Source of the DNA: Filimonas lacunae
GTDB lineage: Bacteria; Bacteroidota; Bacteroidia; Chitinophagales; Chitinophagaceae
DNA length: 64,000 nt
Direction of reading: 5' to 3'
NCBI RefSeq assembly: GCF_002355595.1
Contig: NZ_AP017422.1
Location: 5,150,823-5,214,822 of the forward strand
Under the pieces are notes generated by a model. It had not been told where the DNA came from, did no database searches, and saw only the letters and a list, made by a program, of their open reading frames with translations. This document shows positions 27,548 through 35,912 of this stretch, piece by piece (within the stretch, counting starts at the first letter, position 1; every line of letters begins with the position of its first letter). The position numbers and the translations under genes are program-made.

Positions 27548-28918
27548 CTACTTACTCTTCTTATGTAAAAAATCACGAAACCAGTAGCCTGAATTTTTAA
27601 TGGTACGCAGTTGGGTAGCAAAATCTACATAGATCAATCCAAAACGTGCTTTATAGCCTTCCGCCCATTCAAAGTTGTCCATCAGGGTCCAGGCAAAATA
27701 ACCTTTGATATTTACTCCCTCCTGCTTGGCTTTTAGCACAGCCTGTAAGTATTCCTGAAAATAAGCAATGCGCGCTTCATCTTTCACTTCTCCATTTACC
27801 AGCTCATCTTTGAAAGCAGCGCCGTTTTCAGAGATAATGATTTCTTTTACTCCGCCATACAGCCAGAATTTTTTAATTAACCGGTAAAAGCTTTCGCCAT
27901 TAATTTCCCAGCCCATACCTGTGTAAGGCACCTTACGGGTTTTGGCTTTTACTTCCATAGCCTGTATAACAGGTATGATAGGGCTATACTTGATTACTAT
28001 AGGGAAGTAGTTTTGCAAACCTATAAAGTCAAAATTAAAACGCATGCGCTCGGTATACTTCCAGGCTTTGGCGTGTATTTCCAGTTTCTCCAGGAATTTA
28101 AAATCATCTTTGGGATAACCTCTTCCCAATGCCGGCTCTACAAACAAACGGTTTAACAGAATATCCATTCTTTTAGCAGCCATTACATCTTCTGTACGGT
28201 CACTATAAGGGATTACTTCCGAGCAGGAGAAAGTGGTGCCTATACGGGCATGCGGTACCAGGTCGCGTATAACCCTGCCACCATCGGCCTGGCACATAAC
28301 AGCGTTATGTATAGCGGGAAGAAAATTAGACATGCCTGTTTTACCGGGAGCATGTTTACCCAGCATATATCCCAGCGAGGTAAAGCCCATAGGTTCATTG
28401 AGTATAATCCAGTTTTTTACACGGTCGCCAAAGGCTTCGGCACATATGGTAGCGTAACGGGTAAACCAGCGGGTCATGCGGTAGCTGGTCCAGCCCCCTT
28501 CCTTTTCCAGGGCATGTGGTAAATCCCAATGATACAGGGTAACATAAGGTTCCAGTCCCAGTTTCAGGCATTCATCAATTACCTTATTGTAAAAGGCAAT
28601 GCCCTCTTTATTTACCTTACCAGTGCCATCCGGTAAAATACGTGGCCAGGATATGGAGAAACGGAACACCGTAAATCCCAATGCCCTGGCCAATAATAGA
28701 TCATCTTTATAACGGTAGTAAAAATCACATCCTTCGTAAGGTTTGTGACCTCCCTTTATTTTGCCCTGACGGCGCGAGAACACATCCCATATGGATAACC
28801 CGCGACCGTCAATGTTATAAGCTCCTTCATTTTGCTGGGCTGCCATAGCCACTCCCCACAAAAAATCATCACCAAACTGGCTGGCTGCCAGTTTACCCCC
28901 CTTGTGGATTACGCTCAT
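27548..28918 (-). CDS. GH1 beta-glucosidase
   Basis: This glycoside hydrolase family 1 enzyme cleaves terminal beta-linked sugars. The acid/base Glu is in ILNEPMG (residue 175 from this start) and the nucleophile Glu is in IISENGAA (residue 364). FLWGVAMAAQQNEGA, FRFSISWPRI, YHWDLP and FAWTLMDNFEWAEGY are family blocks. It has no signal peptide and so is cytoplasmic. The frame is open 9 codons further up (MFAVKYAGT), but the second Met is the more usual beginning. It follows the TlpA-like gene by about 50 bases. Confidence 0.92.
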   Translation of the reverse strand: MSVIHKGGKLAASQFGDDFLWGVAMAAQQNEGAYNIDGRGLSIWDVFSRRQGKIKGGHKPYEGCDFYYRYKDDLLLARALGFTVFRFSISWPRILPDGTGKVNKEGIAFYNKVIDECLKLGLEPYVTLYHWDLPHALEKEGGWTSYRMTRWFTRYATICAEAFGDRVKNWIILNEPMGFTSLGYMLGKHAPGKTGMSNFLPAIHNAVMCQADGGRVIRDLVPHARIGTTFSCSEVIPYSDRTEDVMAAKRMDILLNRLFVEPALGRGYPKDDFKFLEKLEIHAKAWKYTERMRFNFDFIGLQNYFPIVIKYSPIIPVIQAMEVKAKTRKVPYTGMGWEINGESFYRLIKKFWLYGGVKEIIISENGAAFKDELVNGEVKDEARIAYFQEYLQAVLKAKQEGVNIKGYFAWTLMDNFEWAEGYKARFGLIYVDFATQLRTIKNSGYWFRDFLHKKSK

Positions 28919-28970
28919 AGTGCCTGCATATTTAACAGCAAACATGCAACAGCTATTCCAATTTGCTGTG

Positions 28971-30227
28971 TTAAGGTTTTGTTACCGCTCCTTCGGCCAG
29001 CAATTCATTCATCAGCTTTTCAAATTCATTCTTATAAGTGGTGAAATAAGCGCCGGTGCCCGGACCAACAAACCCGTTGTCAATCTTCCTTACTTTACCC
29101 GTTCTGTCCAGTATAATAGAGGTGGGAAATGATTTGATTCTGGTAAATTGAGGTAAGGTTTTTTCGGTGCGTAAAGTATCCGTTACCGATACTCCGGTAA
29201 TAAGAATAGGATAAGTTACATTAAAACGCTGCTGAAATTTACGCAGGCTTTGCTGTGAACGGTTGAAATCGGTAGTATACTCATACGCTAATGCTACTAT
29301 CTCTACCCCACGCGCCTGATTTTTGCGGTAGTATTCGCTCAGAAAAGCGGTTTCATCCATACAGTTAGGACACCAGGATCCCATTAACTGAATAATCACC
29401 ACCTTGTTTTTAAAACGATCGTCTTTGATGCTTACTTCCTTGCCTTCCATGTCTTTAAAACGGAAATCGGGATATCCCTCTTCGCCTTTTTTCACATACA
29501 TAGCAGCCAGATCGGGCAAAGTAGCGGTATCGTTACGCACAGCTGTCCAGCCCTGTTTGCTGGTTAAGCCAGCGTAGAACATGCCATCTGTCAATTTCCC
29601 CTCTTTTAATTCAGCCCTGATTACAAAAGCATGACTGCCATCGAAAGTAGACAACAGCAGGGTGTTACCATTCATACGCCCTTCCAGGAAACGGTAGTCG
29701 CCTGTAGGAGTTAGTATGCTACCGGTAACCGCTTTTCCTTTTTGGGTAAACACGCCAATAGCGGGTTCATCGGGTTTGCCTTCTTTATCTAAAAACTGCA
29801 CAGACCACTTACCGGTTACCGTACCTGCAGTGCTACCTGCCTGCGGCTGAAAACGGTAGGTATAACGGGTAGAAGCCGTAAATGGCATTTCAATGTTTTT
29901 ACCGGATGAAGTGGCTTTTACCCAAACACCACTTATGCTGTCTTTAGAGAAGATACGGGTACGAAAGGCCGATTCGAAGAAAGGCATATTAAAATTCATA
30001 GAATCACCTTGCAACTGCACATCTGTTACCGCCAGCTTTTCAGCCGCATTCAGAATGTATAGTACAGGTTTGCTCTTTTGCCAGGCAAGCTGGAAATTGA
30101 AAACAATATCGTTACCATCTGCCCGGTGCAGTAAAGCACGCCATTTTCCGGTAGTCAACTTATTTTGCGCCGCTGCAAACTGTCCAAAGGCCAGCACTGC
30201 CATTACCAATACGGTTACTTTCTTCAT
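28971..30227 (-). CDS. TlpA-like periplasmic thiol-disulphide protein with long N-terminal domain
   Basis: The protein has a signal peptide (MKKVTVLVMAVLAFGQFAAA). About 210 residues with no clear assignment follow, predicted rich in beta strands. The C-terminal half is thioredoxin-like of the AhpC/TlpA type with the redox motif WCPNC. Its neighbourhood GSWCPNCMDETAFL and the later SFPTSIILDRTGKV (cis-Pro loop) support a periplasmic thioredoxin. Two Met codons lie at the start; the second is chosen because it gives a cleaner signal peptide. A promoter-like TAAATTTG is 26 bases upstream. Confidence 0.82.
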   Translation of the reverse strand: MKKVTVLVMAVLAFGQFAAAQNKLTTGKWRALLHRADGNDIVFNFQLAWQKSKPVLYILNAAEKLAVTDVQLQGDSMNFNMPFFESAFRTRIFSKDSISGVWVKATSSGKNIEMPFTASTRYTYRFQPQAGSTAGTVTGKWSVQFLDKEGKPDEPAIGVFTQKGKAVTGSILTPTGDYRFLEGRMNGNTLLLSTFDGSHAFVIRAELKEGKLTDGMFYAGLTSKQGWTAVRNDTATLPDLAAMYVKKGEEGYPDFRFKDMEGKEVSIKDDRFKNKVVIIQLMGSWCPNCMDETAFLSEYYRKNQARGVEIVALAYEYTTDFNRSQQSLRKFQQRFNVTYPILITGVSVTDTLRTEKTLPQFTRIKSFPTSIILDRTGKVRKIDNGFVGPGTGAYFTTYKNEFEKLMNELLAEGAVTKP

Positions 30228-30252
30228 GTACATATGTAAGGGATCTAGTGAA

Positions 30253-30260
30253 CAAATTTA
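30253..30260 (-). promoter_or_regulatory. Candidate -7 element for the TlpA-like gene
   Basis: TAAATTTG on the minus strand matches TANNTTTG exactly and lies 26 bases before the preferred start. The upstream -33 element is poor (TTAA). Confidence 0.4.
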
Positions 30261-30271
30261 CTACTAATCGC

Positions 30272-30299
30272 TTTGTATTAACCGATGTAGTTAGCTTTG
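30272..30299 (+). promoter_or_regulatory. Candidate promoter for the 30322 gene
   Basis: TTTG at 30272-30275 and a perfect TAGCTTTG at 30292-30299 are 16 bases apart, slightly short of the usual 19-21. The start codon is 23 bases downstream. Confidence 0.5.
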
Positions 30300-30321
30300 C
30301 CACCTACAAGTATATCCTACT

Positions 30322-30717
30322 ATGAAGCGTTTGATGCATTTATCGGCCATTTGCCTGTTTTTCATCCTGTGCAGCACTACTGCTAAAGCCCAGCAACCTC
30401 CTGTGGTGGACAGTATTTACTTCCATTTATATACCGACAGCCTGAAAAAAGGCGTGTACAATTATATTAACGTAGATGCCAAAATGAGCAACGGCAGCTG
30501 GCGTCCTTTAACCAGCAAAGACCTGTTATTGGAAACATCCTATGGCAAGTGGGATGAAAACAGCCTGATTATTGACACCGCTTTTAAAGGCGCTTATGTA
30601 GAAGTAAAAGCAACATTGAAATCCAGACCGGAATTAACCCGCAGTGTTAAAATATACATGAAAGTATTGCCTGACCCTCCGTTGAAAACAGAAGCGGAGT
30701 TGAAAAGAAGATGGTAG
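30322..30717 (+). CDS. Small secreted protein of unknown function
   Basis: The 131-residue protein has a signal peptide (MKRLMHLSAICLFFILCSTTAKA, then QQPP). About 105 residues follow with mainly beta-type alternation (VEVKATLKSRPELTRSVKIYMKV). I do not recognise the family. The mature part resembles a single Ig-like fold: paired strands, a conserved-looking SYGKWDENS turn and a charged C-terminal tail. It is transcribed alone, divergently from the TlpA-like gene, from a recognisable promoter. Confidence 0.7.
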   Translation: MKRLMHLSAICLFFILCSTTAKAQQPPVVDSIYFHLYTDSLKKGVYNYINVDAKMSNGSWRPLTSKDLLLETSYGKWDENSLIIDTAFKGAYVEVKATLKSRPELTRSVKIYMKVLPDPPLKTEAELKRRW

Positions 30718-30819
30718 CCAAAGCAAGATATTTTTTAGTGAACTAAAAGTTTCGAAAAACACCTTTTTCACTTCTTATAAAGAAGTATTGCTAACAAATT
30801 CACTATTCAAATACAACTT

Positions 30820-31383
30820 ATGGCCATTGCTGTAAAAATTGACTTTGACGATGTATATGAGATAGATCCGGAATCCGAAGAGATGACCTCTGCAACCTTT
30901 TCTACTATTCTTACAGATGGAACAATTACACCACTTTGGATAGAAATTCAGCCACCAAGTGATTTATTGCCTAAAGTATACAATCTGGCCTTTGGCCCAC
31001 ATGATAAAAAAGGAGAGTTAGACGACAGCGCTGAACTAACACATCAAAACTATTCAAAAGTCTTTTCAACAATTTTGCTTCATGCCAAAGCATACCTAAC
31101 CTTATATCCGGATCATTATTTAGGCATAGATGGTTCTAACAATGCAAGAGCTTTTCTCTATTACCGTCAAATGCTTCGAAATTTCGCCTACCTGGATGAA
31201 CATTTTAACATGGGGGCTTTAAAATACTATGTCCGAATTACCCGTTTTGGAAAAACGCACTACGAAAATCCATTCGACTTCACAGATATACTCCCTGAAG
31301 TTGTAAAAATTACAAAAGACAGCCCTAAACGAGTTGATCATATGTATAACTATTTCATTTTTAACAACAAAGACAAGAATTAA
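30820..31383 (+). CDS. DUF6934-like protein of unknown function
   Basis: The 187-residue protein is acidic and soluble, without signal peptide or membrane segment. The central part GIDGSNNARAFLYYRQMLRNF and the following hydrophobic/aromatic pattern (ALKYYVRI) look like the DUF6934 family, which is common in Bacteroidota and often scattered as accessory genes; this assignment is from memory of the family pattern. Codon use is more A/T-rich than that of its neighbours, which would fit acquisition. A short frame follows 63 bases downstream. Confidence 0.65.
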   Translation: MAIAVKIDFDDVYEIDPESEEMTSATFSTILTDGTITPLWIEIQPPSDLLPKVYNLAFGPHDKKGELDDSAELTHQNYSKVFSTILLHAKAYLTLYPDHYLGIDGSNNARAFLYYRQMLRNFAYLDEHFNMGALKYYVRITRFGKTHYENPFDFTDILPEVVKITKDSPKRVDHMYNYFIFNNKDKN

Positions 31384-31446
31384 CTAATCCAGAAATCTCC
31401 ATTTAAAAAATTGTAACTTTATGTACATGAAGGATAAGAAGATAAA

Positions 31447-31599
31447 GTGACGTTCTTAATTGAAAAAGCAAAAACAAAGCCTAAAGCAGATTTATCTAAG
31501 GCGAAGGTGTCTGCTATACGCCGTAGATCATCTTTGCATCAGATTATAAAAAACGAACAACAGGCTTCCTCTTTTATGGCAGCTTTAAAAGTTTTATAG
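31447..31599 (+). CDS. Possible 50-residue protein downstream of the DUF6934-like gene
   Basis: A GTG-initiated frame encodes a basic 50-residue peptide (VTFLIEKAKTKPKADLSKAK..., ending MAALKVL). Another frame begins with ATG at 31421 and ends at TGA 31448-31450, overlapping the GTG, so the two may be one gene broken by a single-base change. The pairing with the gene above and the terminator immediately after (31620) support a real two-gene unit, but no motif is recognisable. Confidence 0.35.
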   Translation: MTFLIEKAKTKPKADLSKAKVSAIRRRSSLHQIIKNEQQASSFMAALKVL

Positions 31600-31619
31600 A
31601 AATACATCATCAATATAAG

Positions 31620-31663
31620 ATCATAAAAAAGGCCGATGCAAATGCATCAGCCTTTTTTATGAT
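31620..31663. terminator. Bidirectional terminator
   Basis: ATCATAAAAAAGGC (31620-31633) pairs with GCCTTTTTTATGAT (31650-31663), with an inner GATGC/GCATC helix. It separates the DUF6934-like unit on the plus strand from the aldolase gene on the minus strand. Confidence 0.85.
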
Positions 31664-31676
31664 CAGTAAGTTAAGA

Positions 31677-32330
31677 CTACATTTTTTTAGCATCTTCCAG
31701 AAACTTAGCCAGGCCAATATCAGTTAAAGGATGCTTTAACAGCGCCAGGATAGAATCTAAAGGACAAGTACAAACATCTGCACCAGCTTCTGCGCAACGA
31801 ATGATGTGGTTAGCGTTACGGATAGAAGCAGCCAGGATTTCAGTTTTGAAGCCCTGAACAGCAAAGATTTGTGCAATTTGCTCAATCAGTTGAACGCCAT
31901 CCCAACCGCTGTCGTCAATACGACCCAGGAATGGAGAAACATATGTAGCTCCTGCTTTAGCAGCCAGAATAGCCTGACCAGCAGAGAATATTAAAGTACA
32001 GTTGGTTCTGATTTTGTTATCAGTAAACCATTTGATAGCTTTTACACCATCTTTAATCATCGGAACTTTTACAACGATGTTCGGATTTAAAGCTGCCAGC
32101 TTTTTACCTTCTTCTACCATTTCTTCAAAAGTCACAGACAGCACTTCTGCACTAACATCCTTTTGACCTACAATCTGGCAAATGGCTTTATAATGATTAT
32201 TAATAGCATCAGTACCTTTAATGCCTTCCTTTGCCATTAATGAAGGGTTAGTAGTAACACCATCTAAAATTCCTAAGTCGTTGGCTTCTTTGATCTGGTC
32301 GAGATTGGCCGTGTCGATAAAAAATTTCAT
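31677..32330 (-). CDS. fsa: Fructose-6-phosphate aldolase / small transaldolase
   Basis: This short (217-residue) transaldolase-family TIM barrel has FIDTANLDQI at the start, the DGVTTNPSLMAKEG block, the Schiff-base lysine in NIVVKVPM, NCTLIFSAGQA and SPFLGRIDD. The TalC/FSA subfamily carries out fructose-6-phosphate aldolase or transaldolase reactions, and the two cannot be told apart by sequence alone. The frame is open 8 codons upstream, but MKFFIDT is the standard start. It lies about 100 bases downstream of the SRP RNA gene on the same strand. Confidence 0.92.
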   Translation of the reverse strand: MKFFIDTANLDQIKEANDLGILDGVTTNPSLMAKEGIKGTDAINNHYKAICQIVGQKDVSAEVLSVTFEEMVEEGKKLAALNPNIVVKVPMIKDGVKAIKWFTDNKIRTNCTLIFSAGQAILAAKAGATYVSPFLGRIDDSGWDGVQLIEQIAQIFAVQGFKTEILAASIRNANHIIRCAEAGADVCTCPLDSILALLKHPLTDIGLAKFLEDAKKM

Positions 32331-32430
32331 AAAATTTACCCGGAGCGGGCGCAATTTGAGTTAGATAATAACCCCTGAGAAACTTATGATAATCACCCCC
32401 TTCAGGGGATTAGGAGGATAAAAGAAAAAA

Positions 32431-32524
32431 GGCAGGCTTAATACATCGCACCGCTCAACCACCTACCCTTGCTACCTTCCGGTCCTGGGGGAGTTCAGCA
32501 GGAGCTGGTCGTGTATGACCTGCC
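32431..32524 (-). ncRNA. ffs: Signal recognition particle RNA, small bacterial (4.5S) type
   Basis: The minus strand carries CCAGGACCGGAAGGTAGCA, the conserved SRP domain IV apical region with its GGAA tetraloop and asymmetric loop. The ends pair (GGCAGG at 32519-32524 with CCTGCC at 32431-32436), giving a hairpin RNA of about 94 bases without an Alu domain. A T-rich terminator tract follows, and a consensus promoter places the start at about 32524. The RNA binds Ffh and targets proteins to the inner membrane. Confidence 0.93.
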
Positions 32525-32529
32525 GGGTG

Positions 32530-32560
32530 CAAATGTAGTCATTTGCAATTGAACGCCAAA
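32530..32560 (-). promoter_or_regulatory. Consensus promoter of ffs
   Basis: TTTG at 32557-32560 and TACATTTG at 32530-32537 are exactly 19 bases apart, a textbook Bacteroidota primary-sigma promoter. The predicted start 5-6 bases downstream coincides with the first base of the SRP RNA stem. Confidence 0.85.
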
Positions 32561-32569
32561 TATTTCGCT

Positions 32570-33859
32570 CTATTTTATAGAGGAATCTTTTACAGTACGA
32601 CTGTTGATGGTAGTATAGCCTACTAACCTATCATAACGATCACTGAAACCACGATAATATACAAGTATGGTGTAAGCATTTTCGGTTTCCCAGTAGTTGC
32701 CATCAGTTAAGGCAACTTCGGCATGATTGCTTTCGCCGGTGTTGGTGGTAGCGTAAGTGTAAGTATAATAGCCTTGTTTTAAAAACATAGTAGTTTCATA
32801 CACACCCTTTTCTGCATTAAAGGTTAACCGCGTTTGATCGTTATATTGATAATTGGTAAACTGCCCGGCCAGGTACACATCTTTACCCGGATAGGGTTGA
32901 CGGCTCAGCGGCACGTATACAAAGTTTACGGTAGCATAATCCCCCTGCCACCATACATTAATATTGTCGGTAGATCTGGCTTCCGAAAAACCATTTAAAT
33001 CGGCATAGGTCATGTAACGACCCTGTGTACGCTCCCCATCCGGTTTCAGCCATACCTGAAAAGGTTGCTCTTTCAGGTTGGCATGATCCATTCTGTCGCT
33101 TAAAAAACGGTAGCTTCCCAAATCCACCCAACGGTATTCTTTTCCGGCAGGAAACAGAAAGTCGCGCTCACCATTATATTCAAACAGGTTACCACGCATA
33201 AACATGGGCTGCTTACCGGCAATAGCATTATCCCAGCGATAGTTTTGCATTACCACCACCTGCAATTGCTGCGATGGGTTTAAGATGTTCAATGCCGTTT
33301 TATCCAGCGTAAACTGTATTTTCTGGTGTGAGCGTATTTTAGTTTGATCGAAAGGCTGTAATACCTGGGCGCTCACAGGCACCACCTGGTCAAACACCAG
33401 TATGCGGCGGGTAAAAGCCAGCTGTGAGGTATCGCCATTCAAATACACTTTCAACAAATAGTTACCGCTTTTATTAGGCACACAGTTACGCTCGGGCAAT
33501 GTGGCCTGGTAATGTACATATTGCGTGGTGGCTATAGAAGAATTACGATATTGCGTCAACCGGTTTTGTGTAAAGCCGGCGAGGTAATCGAACGGACTTA
33601 AATCAACCGGCGTCCAATTAGCATTACATAACTGGTAAGTATAGCTGTAGTTTTTAACATAAGCATCCAGATCGTCAAAATGCAGCTCCAACGCCCCTAT
33701 CGATCCGGTGGTCATGGCAGGATAAGTGGTTTGATCGCCTGCAGCAAACAAACTTACAGCCTGTATATTATCCATATACACCTGATCGGGCAAGCGCTGC
33801 TGCGCCATACCTGTTACCGTCATCAACACACCTATAGCCAGGATACAATATTGCTTCAT
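32570..33859 (-). CDS. Type IX secretion Plug protein (DUF5103)
   Basis: The 429-residue secreted protein has a signal peptide (MKQYCILAIGVLMTVTGMAQ) and the DUF5103 / T9SS_plug layout: LHFDDLDAYVKNYSYTYQLCNANW, YLAGFTQNRLTQYRNS, YVHYQATLPE, and a later YLAGQFTNYQYND carbohydrate-binding-like stretch. The family includes the Plug protein found closing the periplasmic end of the SprA translocon in Flavobacterium johnsoniae. sprA is not in the window. Together with PorP/SprF and the CHU_C protein this shows the organism uses T9SS. Confidence 0.85.
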   Translation of the reverse strand: MKQYCILAIGVLMTVTGMAQQRLPDQVYMDNIQAVSLFAAGDQTTYPAMTTGSIGALELHFDDLDAYVKNYSYTYQLCNANWTPVDLSPFDYLAGFTQNRLTQYRNSSIATTQYVHYQATLPERNCVPNKSGNYLLKVYLNGDTSQLAFTRRILVFDQVVPVSAQVLQPFDQTKIRSHQKIQFTLDKTALNILNPSQQLQVVVMQNYRWDNAIAGKQPMFMRGNLFEYNGERDFLFPAGKEYRWVDLGSYRFLSDRMDHANLKEQPFQVWLKPDGERTQGRYMTYADLNGFSEARSTDNINVWWQGDYATVNFVYVPLSRQPYPGKDVYLAGQFTNYQYNDQTRLTFNAEKGVYETTMFLKQGYYTYTYATTNTGESNHAEVALTDGNYWETENAYTILVYYRGFSDRYDRLVGYTTINSRTVKDSSIK

Positions 33860-33946
33860 CTTATTTTTTTAAAATGAGTAATGCTTTGTAGCACAGCACC
33901 GAAAATAAAACTTTTTCACTGGCTATTCCTTAGCTTTACCCGACAA

Positions 33947-35179
33947 ATGAATGTACCGGCTTTTATAGCACAACGAATAGCATTTAACAGGCAACGCTCT
34001 TTTTCGAGATTTATTATACGCCTGGCAACTGCCGCCACTGCATTAAGTGTTGCGGCTATGATTATTACCGTTTCGTTTGTAAATGGTTTTCAAAACACCA
34101 TCAGTCAAAAAGTATTCAGCTTCTGGGGCCATATCCGTGTGCAGGAGTTTGAGCCAAGCAAAGCACTGGTAGCAGAAGAAACGCCCCTGGCACAAAACCA
34201 GGAAGTGGTACGGATTCTGCAACATACGCCAGGTGTAAAGCAGGTACAGGCATTTGCCACCAAATCGGCCGTCATTGATAAAAACCGGGAAATAGAAGGC
34301 GTGATGTTTAAGGGCGTGGATGAACACTACGACTTTAGCAACCTGGATAACTTTTTAACCGAAGGGCGCTGGCCACGTTTTACCGATAGCTTATATAGCA
34401 AAGACATTATTGTATCACAGATTGTAGCACGCCAGCTGAATATACAGCTGAACGACTCCGTAAACGTATACTTCATATCTCCCGAAACAGGCAAAAGCAA
34501 TTTTCGCAAGTTGCAGGTATGTGGTATTTATAAAACCGGCATTGAAGAATATGATAACCTGTTTGCTATTGGCGATATACGGTTATTGCGCCGCATTAAT
34601 AAATGGGATAATAACGAGATAGGCGGCTATGAGTTGTTTTTGAACAACTACCGCGATATGGACACTCTTAGCATACAGCTGTACGATAAGCTGCCGGATG
34701 CCTGGGTAAGCCGCACCATCAGGGAAGTATATCCCAATATTTTCGACTGGCTGAATATTATTGATGTAAACCAGAATGTACTGTTTGCTATTATGGGTAT
34801 AATAGCCATTATCAACCTCATCACCTGCCTGCTGATACTGGTGCTGGAACGGGTGCGTATGGTGGGTATTTTAAAGGCATTGGGCAACCCTGACTGGGGC
34901 ATTCAGAAAATATTCCTCTACCATACCGCTATTATTTCGGGCAGGGGCATAGCCATAGGCCTGGTAGCCGGGTTAAGCATTTGCCTGTTTCAACAGTACA
35001 CCGGCTTTATTACCCTGGACGAAAGCGCTTACTATGTTTCCGTAGCGCCTATTCATGTGGTATGGTGGCAGGTGGCTGCCATATGCCTTATTACCTTGCT
35101 GGTATGTATAGCCACCCTTATCATTCCCACACTGCTGGTAAAAACCATTAAGCCGGTAAAAGCTATCCGTTTTAGTTAA
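33947..35179 (+). CDS. LolC/LolE-like ABC transporter permease (FtsX family)
   Basis: The 410-residue protein has an N-terminal membrane segment (TALSVAAMIITVSFVNGF), a large MacB-like periplasmic domain (about residues 45-265) and three C-terminal membrane segments (NVLFAIMGIIAIINLITCLL, then two more), the FtsX/LolC topology. The RVRMVGILKALG motif between segments is the coupling helix seen in lipoprotein-releasing permeases. Lipoprotein release to the outer membrane is the likely role, but the ATPase is not adjacent. The frame is open 22 codons upstream; the second Met (MNVPAFIAQRIAF) fits the family N-terminus better. Confidence 0.85.
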   Translation: MNVPAFIAQRIAFNRQRSFSRFIIRLATAATALSVAAMIITVSFVNGFQNTISQKVFSFWGHIRVQEFEPSKALVAEETPLAQNQEVVRILQHTPGVKQVQAFATKSAVIDKNREIEGVMFKGVDEHYDFSNLDNFLTEGRWPRFTDSLYSKDIIVSQIVARQLNIQLNDSVNVYFISPETGKSNFRKLQVCGIYKTGIEEYDNLFAIGDIRLLRRINKWDNNEIGGYELFLNNYRDMDTLSIQLYDKLPDAWVSRTIREVYPNIFDWLNIIDVNQNVLFAIMGIIAIINLITCLLILVLERVRMVGILKALGNPDWGIQKIFLYHTAIISGRGIAIGLVAGLSICLFQQYTGFITLDESAYYVSVAPIHVVWWQVAAICLITLLVCIATLIIPTLLVKTIKPVKAIRFS

Positions 35180-35184
35180 TATCG

Positions 35185-35907
35185 CTATTGCGGAATCATA
35201 TGTGATAACAGAATGCCGGTGGCTACTGCTGCGTTGAGCGATTCGGCCTCCCCTATCCTGGGTATGGTAATAGCATGCGTAATACGCGGCATAATGTTTT
35301 CCCGTATCCCTTTTGATTCATTCCCTATTACCAGCAGGCCTTCTTTTACAGCCGGATGCTGAAACACATTGGTTCCGTTTAAAAGAGCGCCATATACAGG
35401 CACTGTACTTTCTGACAGCAGCTTTGCCACATCGCTATACCAAACCTTCACCCTTAGAAAGCTGCCCATAGTGCTTTGTATTACTTTGGGATTGTATAAC
35501 TCAACAGTATCGTCCGTAGCCACAATCTGGCGGATGCCAAACCAATCGGCAATACGTATAATAGTGCCCAGGTTACCGGGGTCCTGAATACCATCCAGTA
35601 CCAGGGTTACGTTATCTTTCAGGGTGGGCAAACCGTTTTGCACCTGCTGCACAGCCACGGCCAGCACCTGGTTAGGCGTTTGGTGATGGCTTAATTTTGC
35701 CAGATCGTCGGCAGTTACTTCAATAGTTACTACCTTAGGGTGCGCTTTGCACCAATCAGCAGTAGCGTACACCGTTTTTACCTCAAAACCGGATTGCAGC
35801 AGTTCTTCTACCAATTTGGGGCCTTCTACCACAAAAAGCCCCGCTTCCATCCTGTTTTTTTTCTGGTATAAACTTTGGATATATTTGACCTCGTTTTTAC
35901 TAACCAT
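35185..35907 (-). CDS. TrmH/SpoU-family RNA 2'-O-methyltransferase
   Basis: The 240-residue protein has an N-terminal substrate-binding domain (FVVEGPKLVEELL) and a C-terminal SPOUT trefoil-knot domain with LDGIQDPGNLGTIIR, VIGNESKGI and ESLNAAVATGILL, motifs 1-3 of the SpoU family. It methylates ribose in rRNA or tRNA using S-adenosylmethionine; the layout is closer to RlmB-like enzymes than to TrmH, but the target base is not predictable. It is transcribed divergently from the TamL gene with only a few bases between the starts. Confidence 0.9.
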   Translation of the reverse strand: MVSKNEVKYIQSLYQKKNRMEAGLFVVEGPKLVEELLQSGFEVKTVYATADWCKAHPKVVTIEVTADDLAKLSHHQTPNQVLAVAVQQVQNGLPTLKDNVTLVLDGIQDPGNLGTIIRIADWFGIRQIVATDDTVELYNPKVIQSTMGSFLRVKVWYSDVAKLLSESTVPVYGALLNGTNVFQHPAVKEGLLVIGNESKGIRENIMPRITHAITIPRIGEAESLNAAVATGILLSHMIPQ

Positions 35908-35912
35908 ATCAT

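Noticed and set aside
32372-32408. Terminator hairpin CCCCTGA/TCAGGGG between ffs and the aldolase gene
   Set aside because: The stem is 7 bp with a 23-base loop and there is no T-run on either strand. The ffs terminator is better explained by the end stem of the RNA and its T-rich tail.
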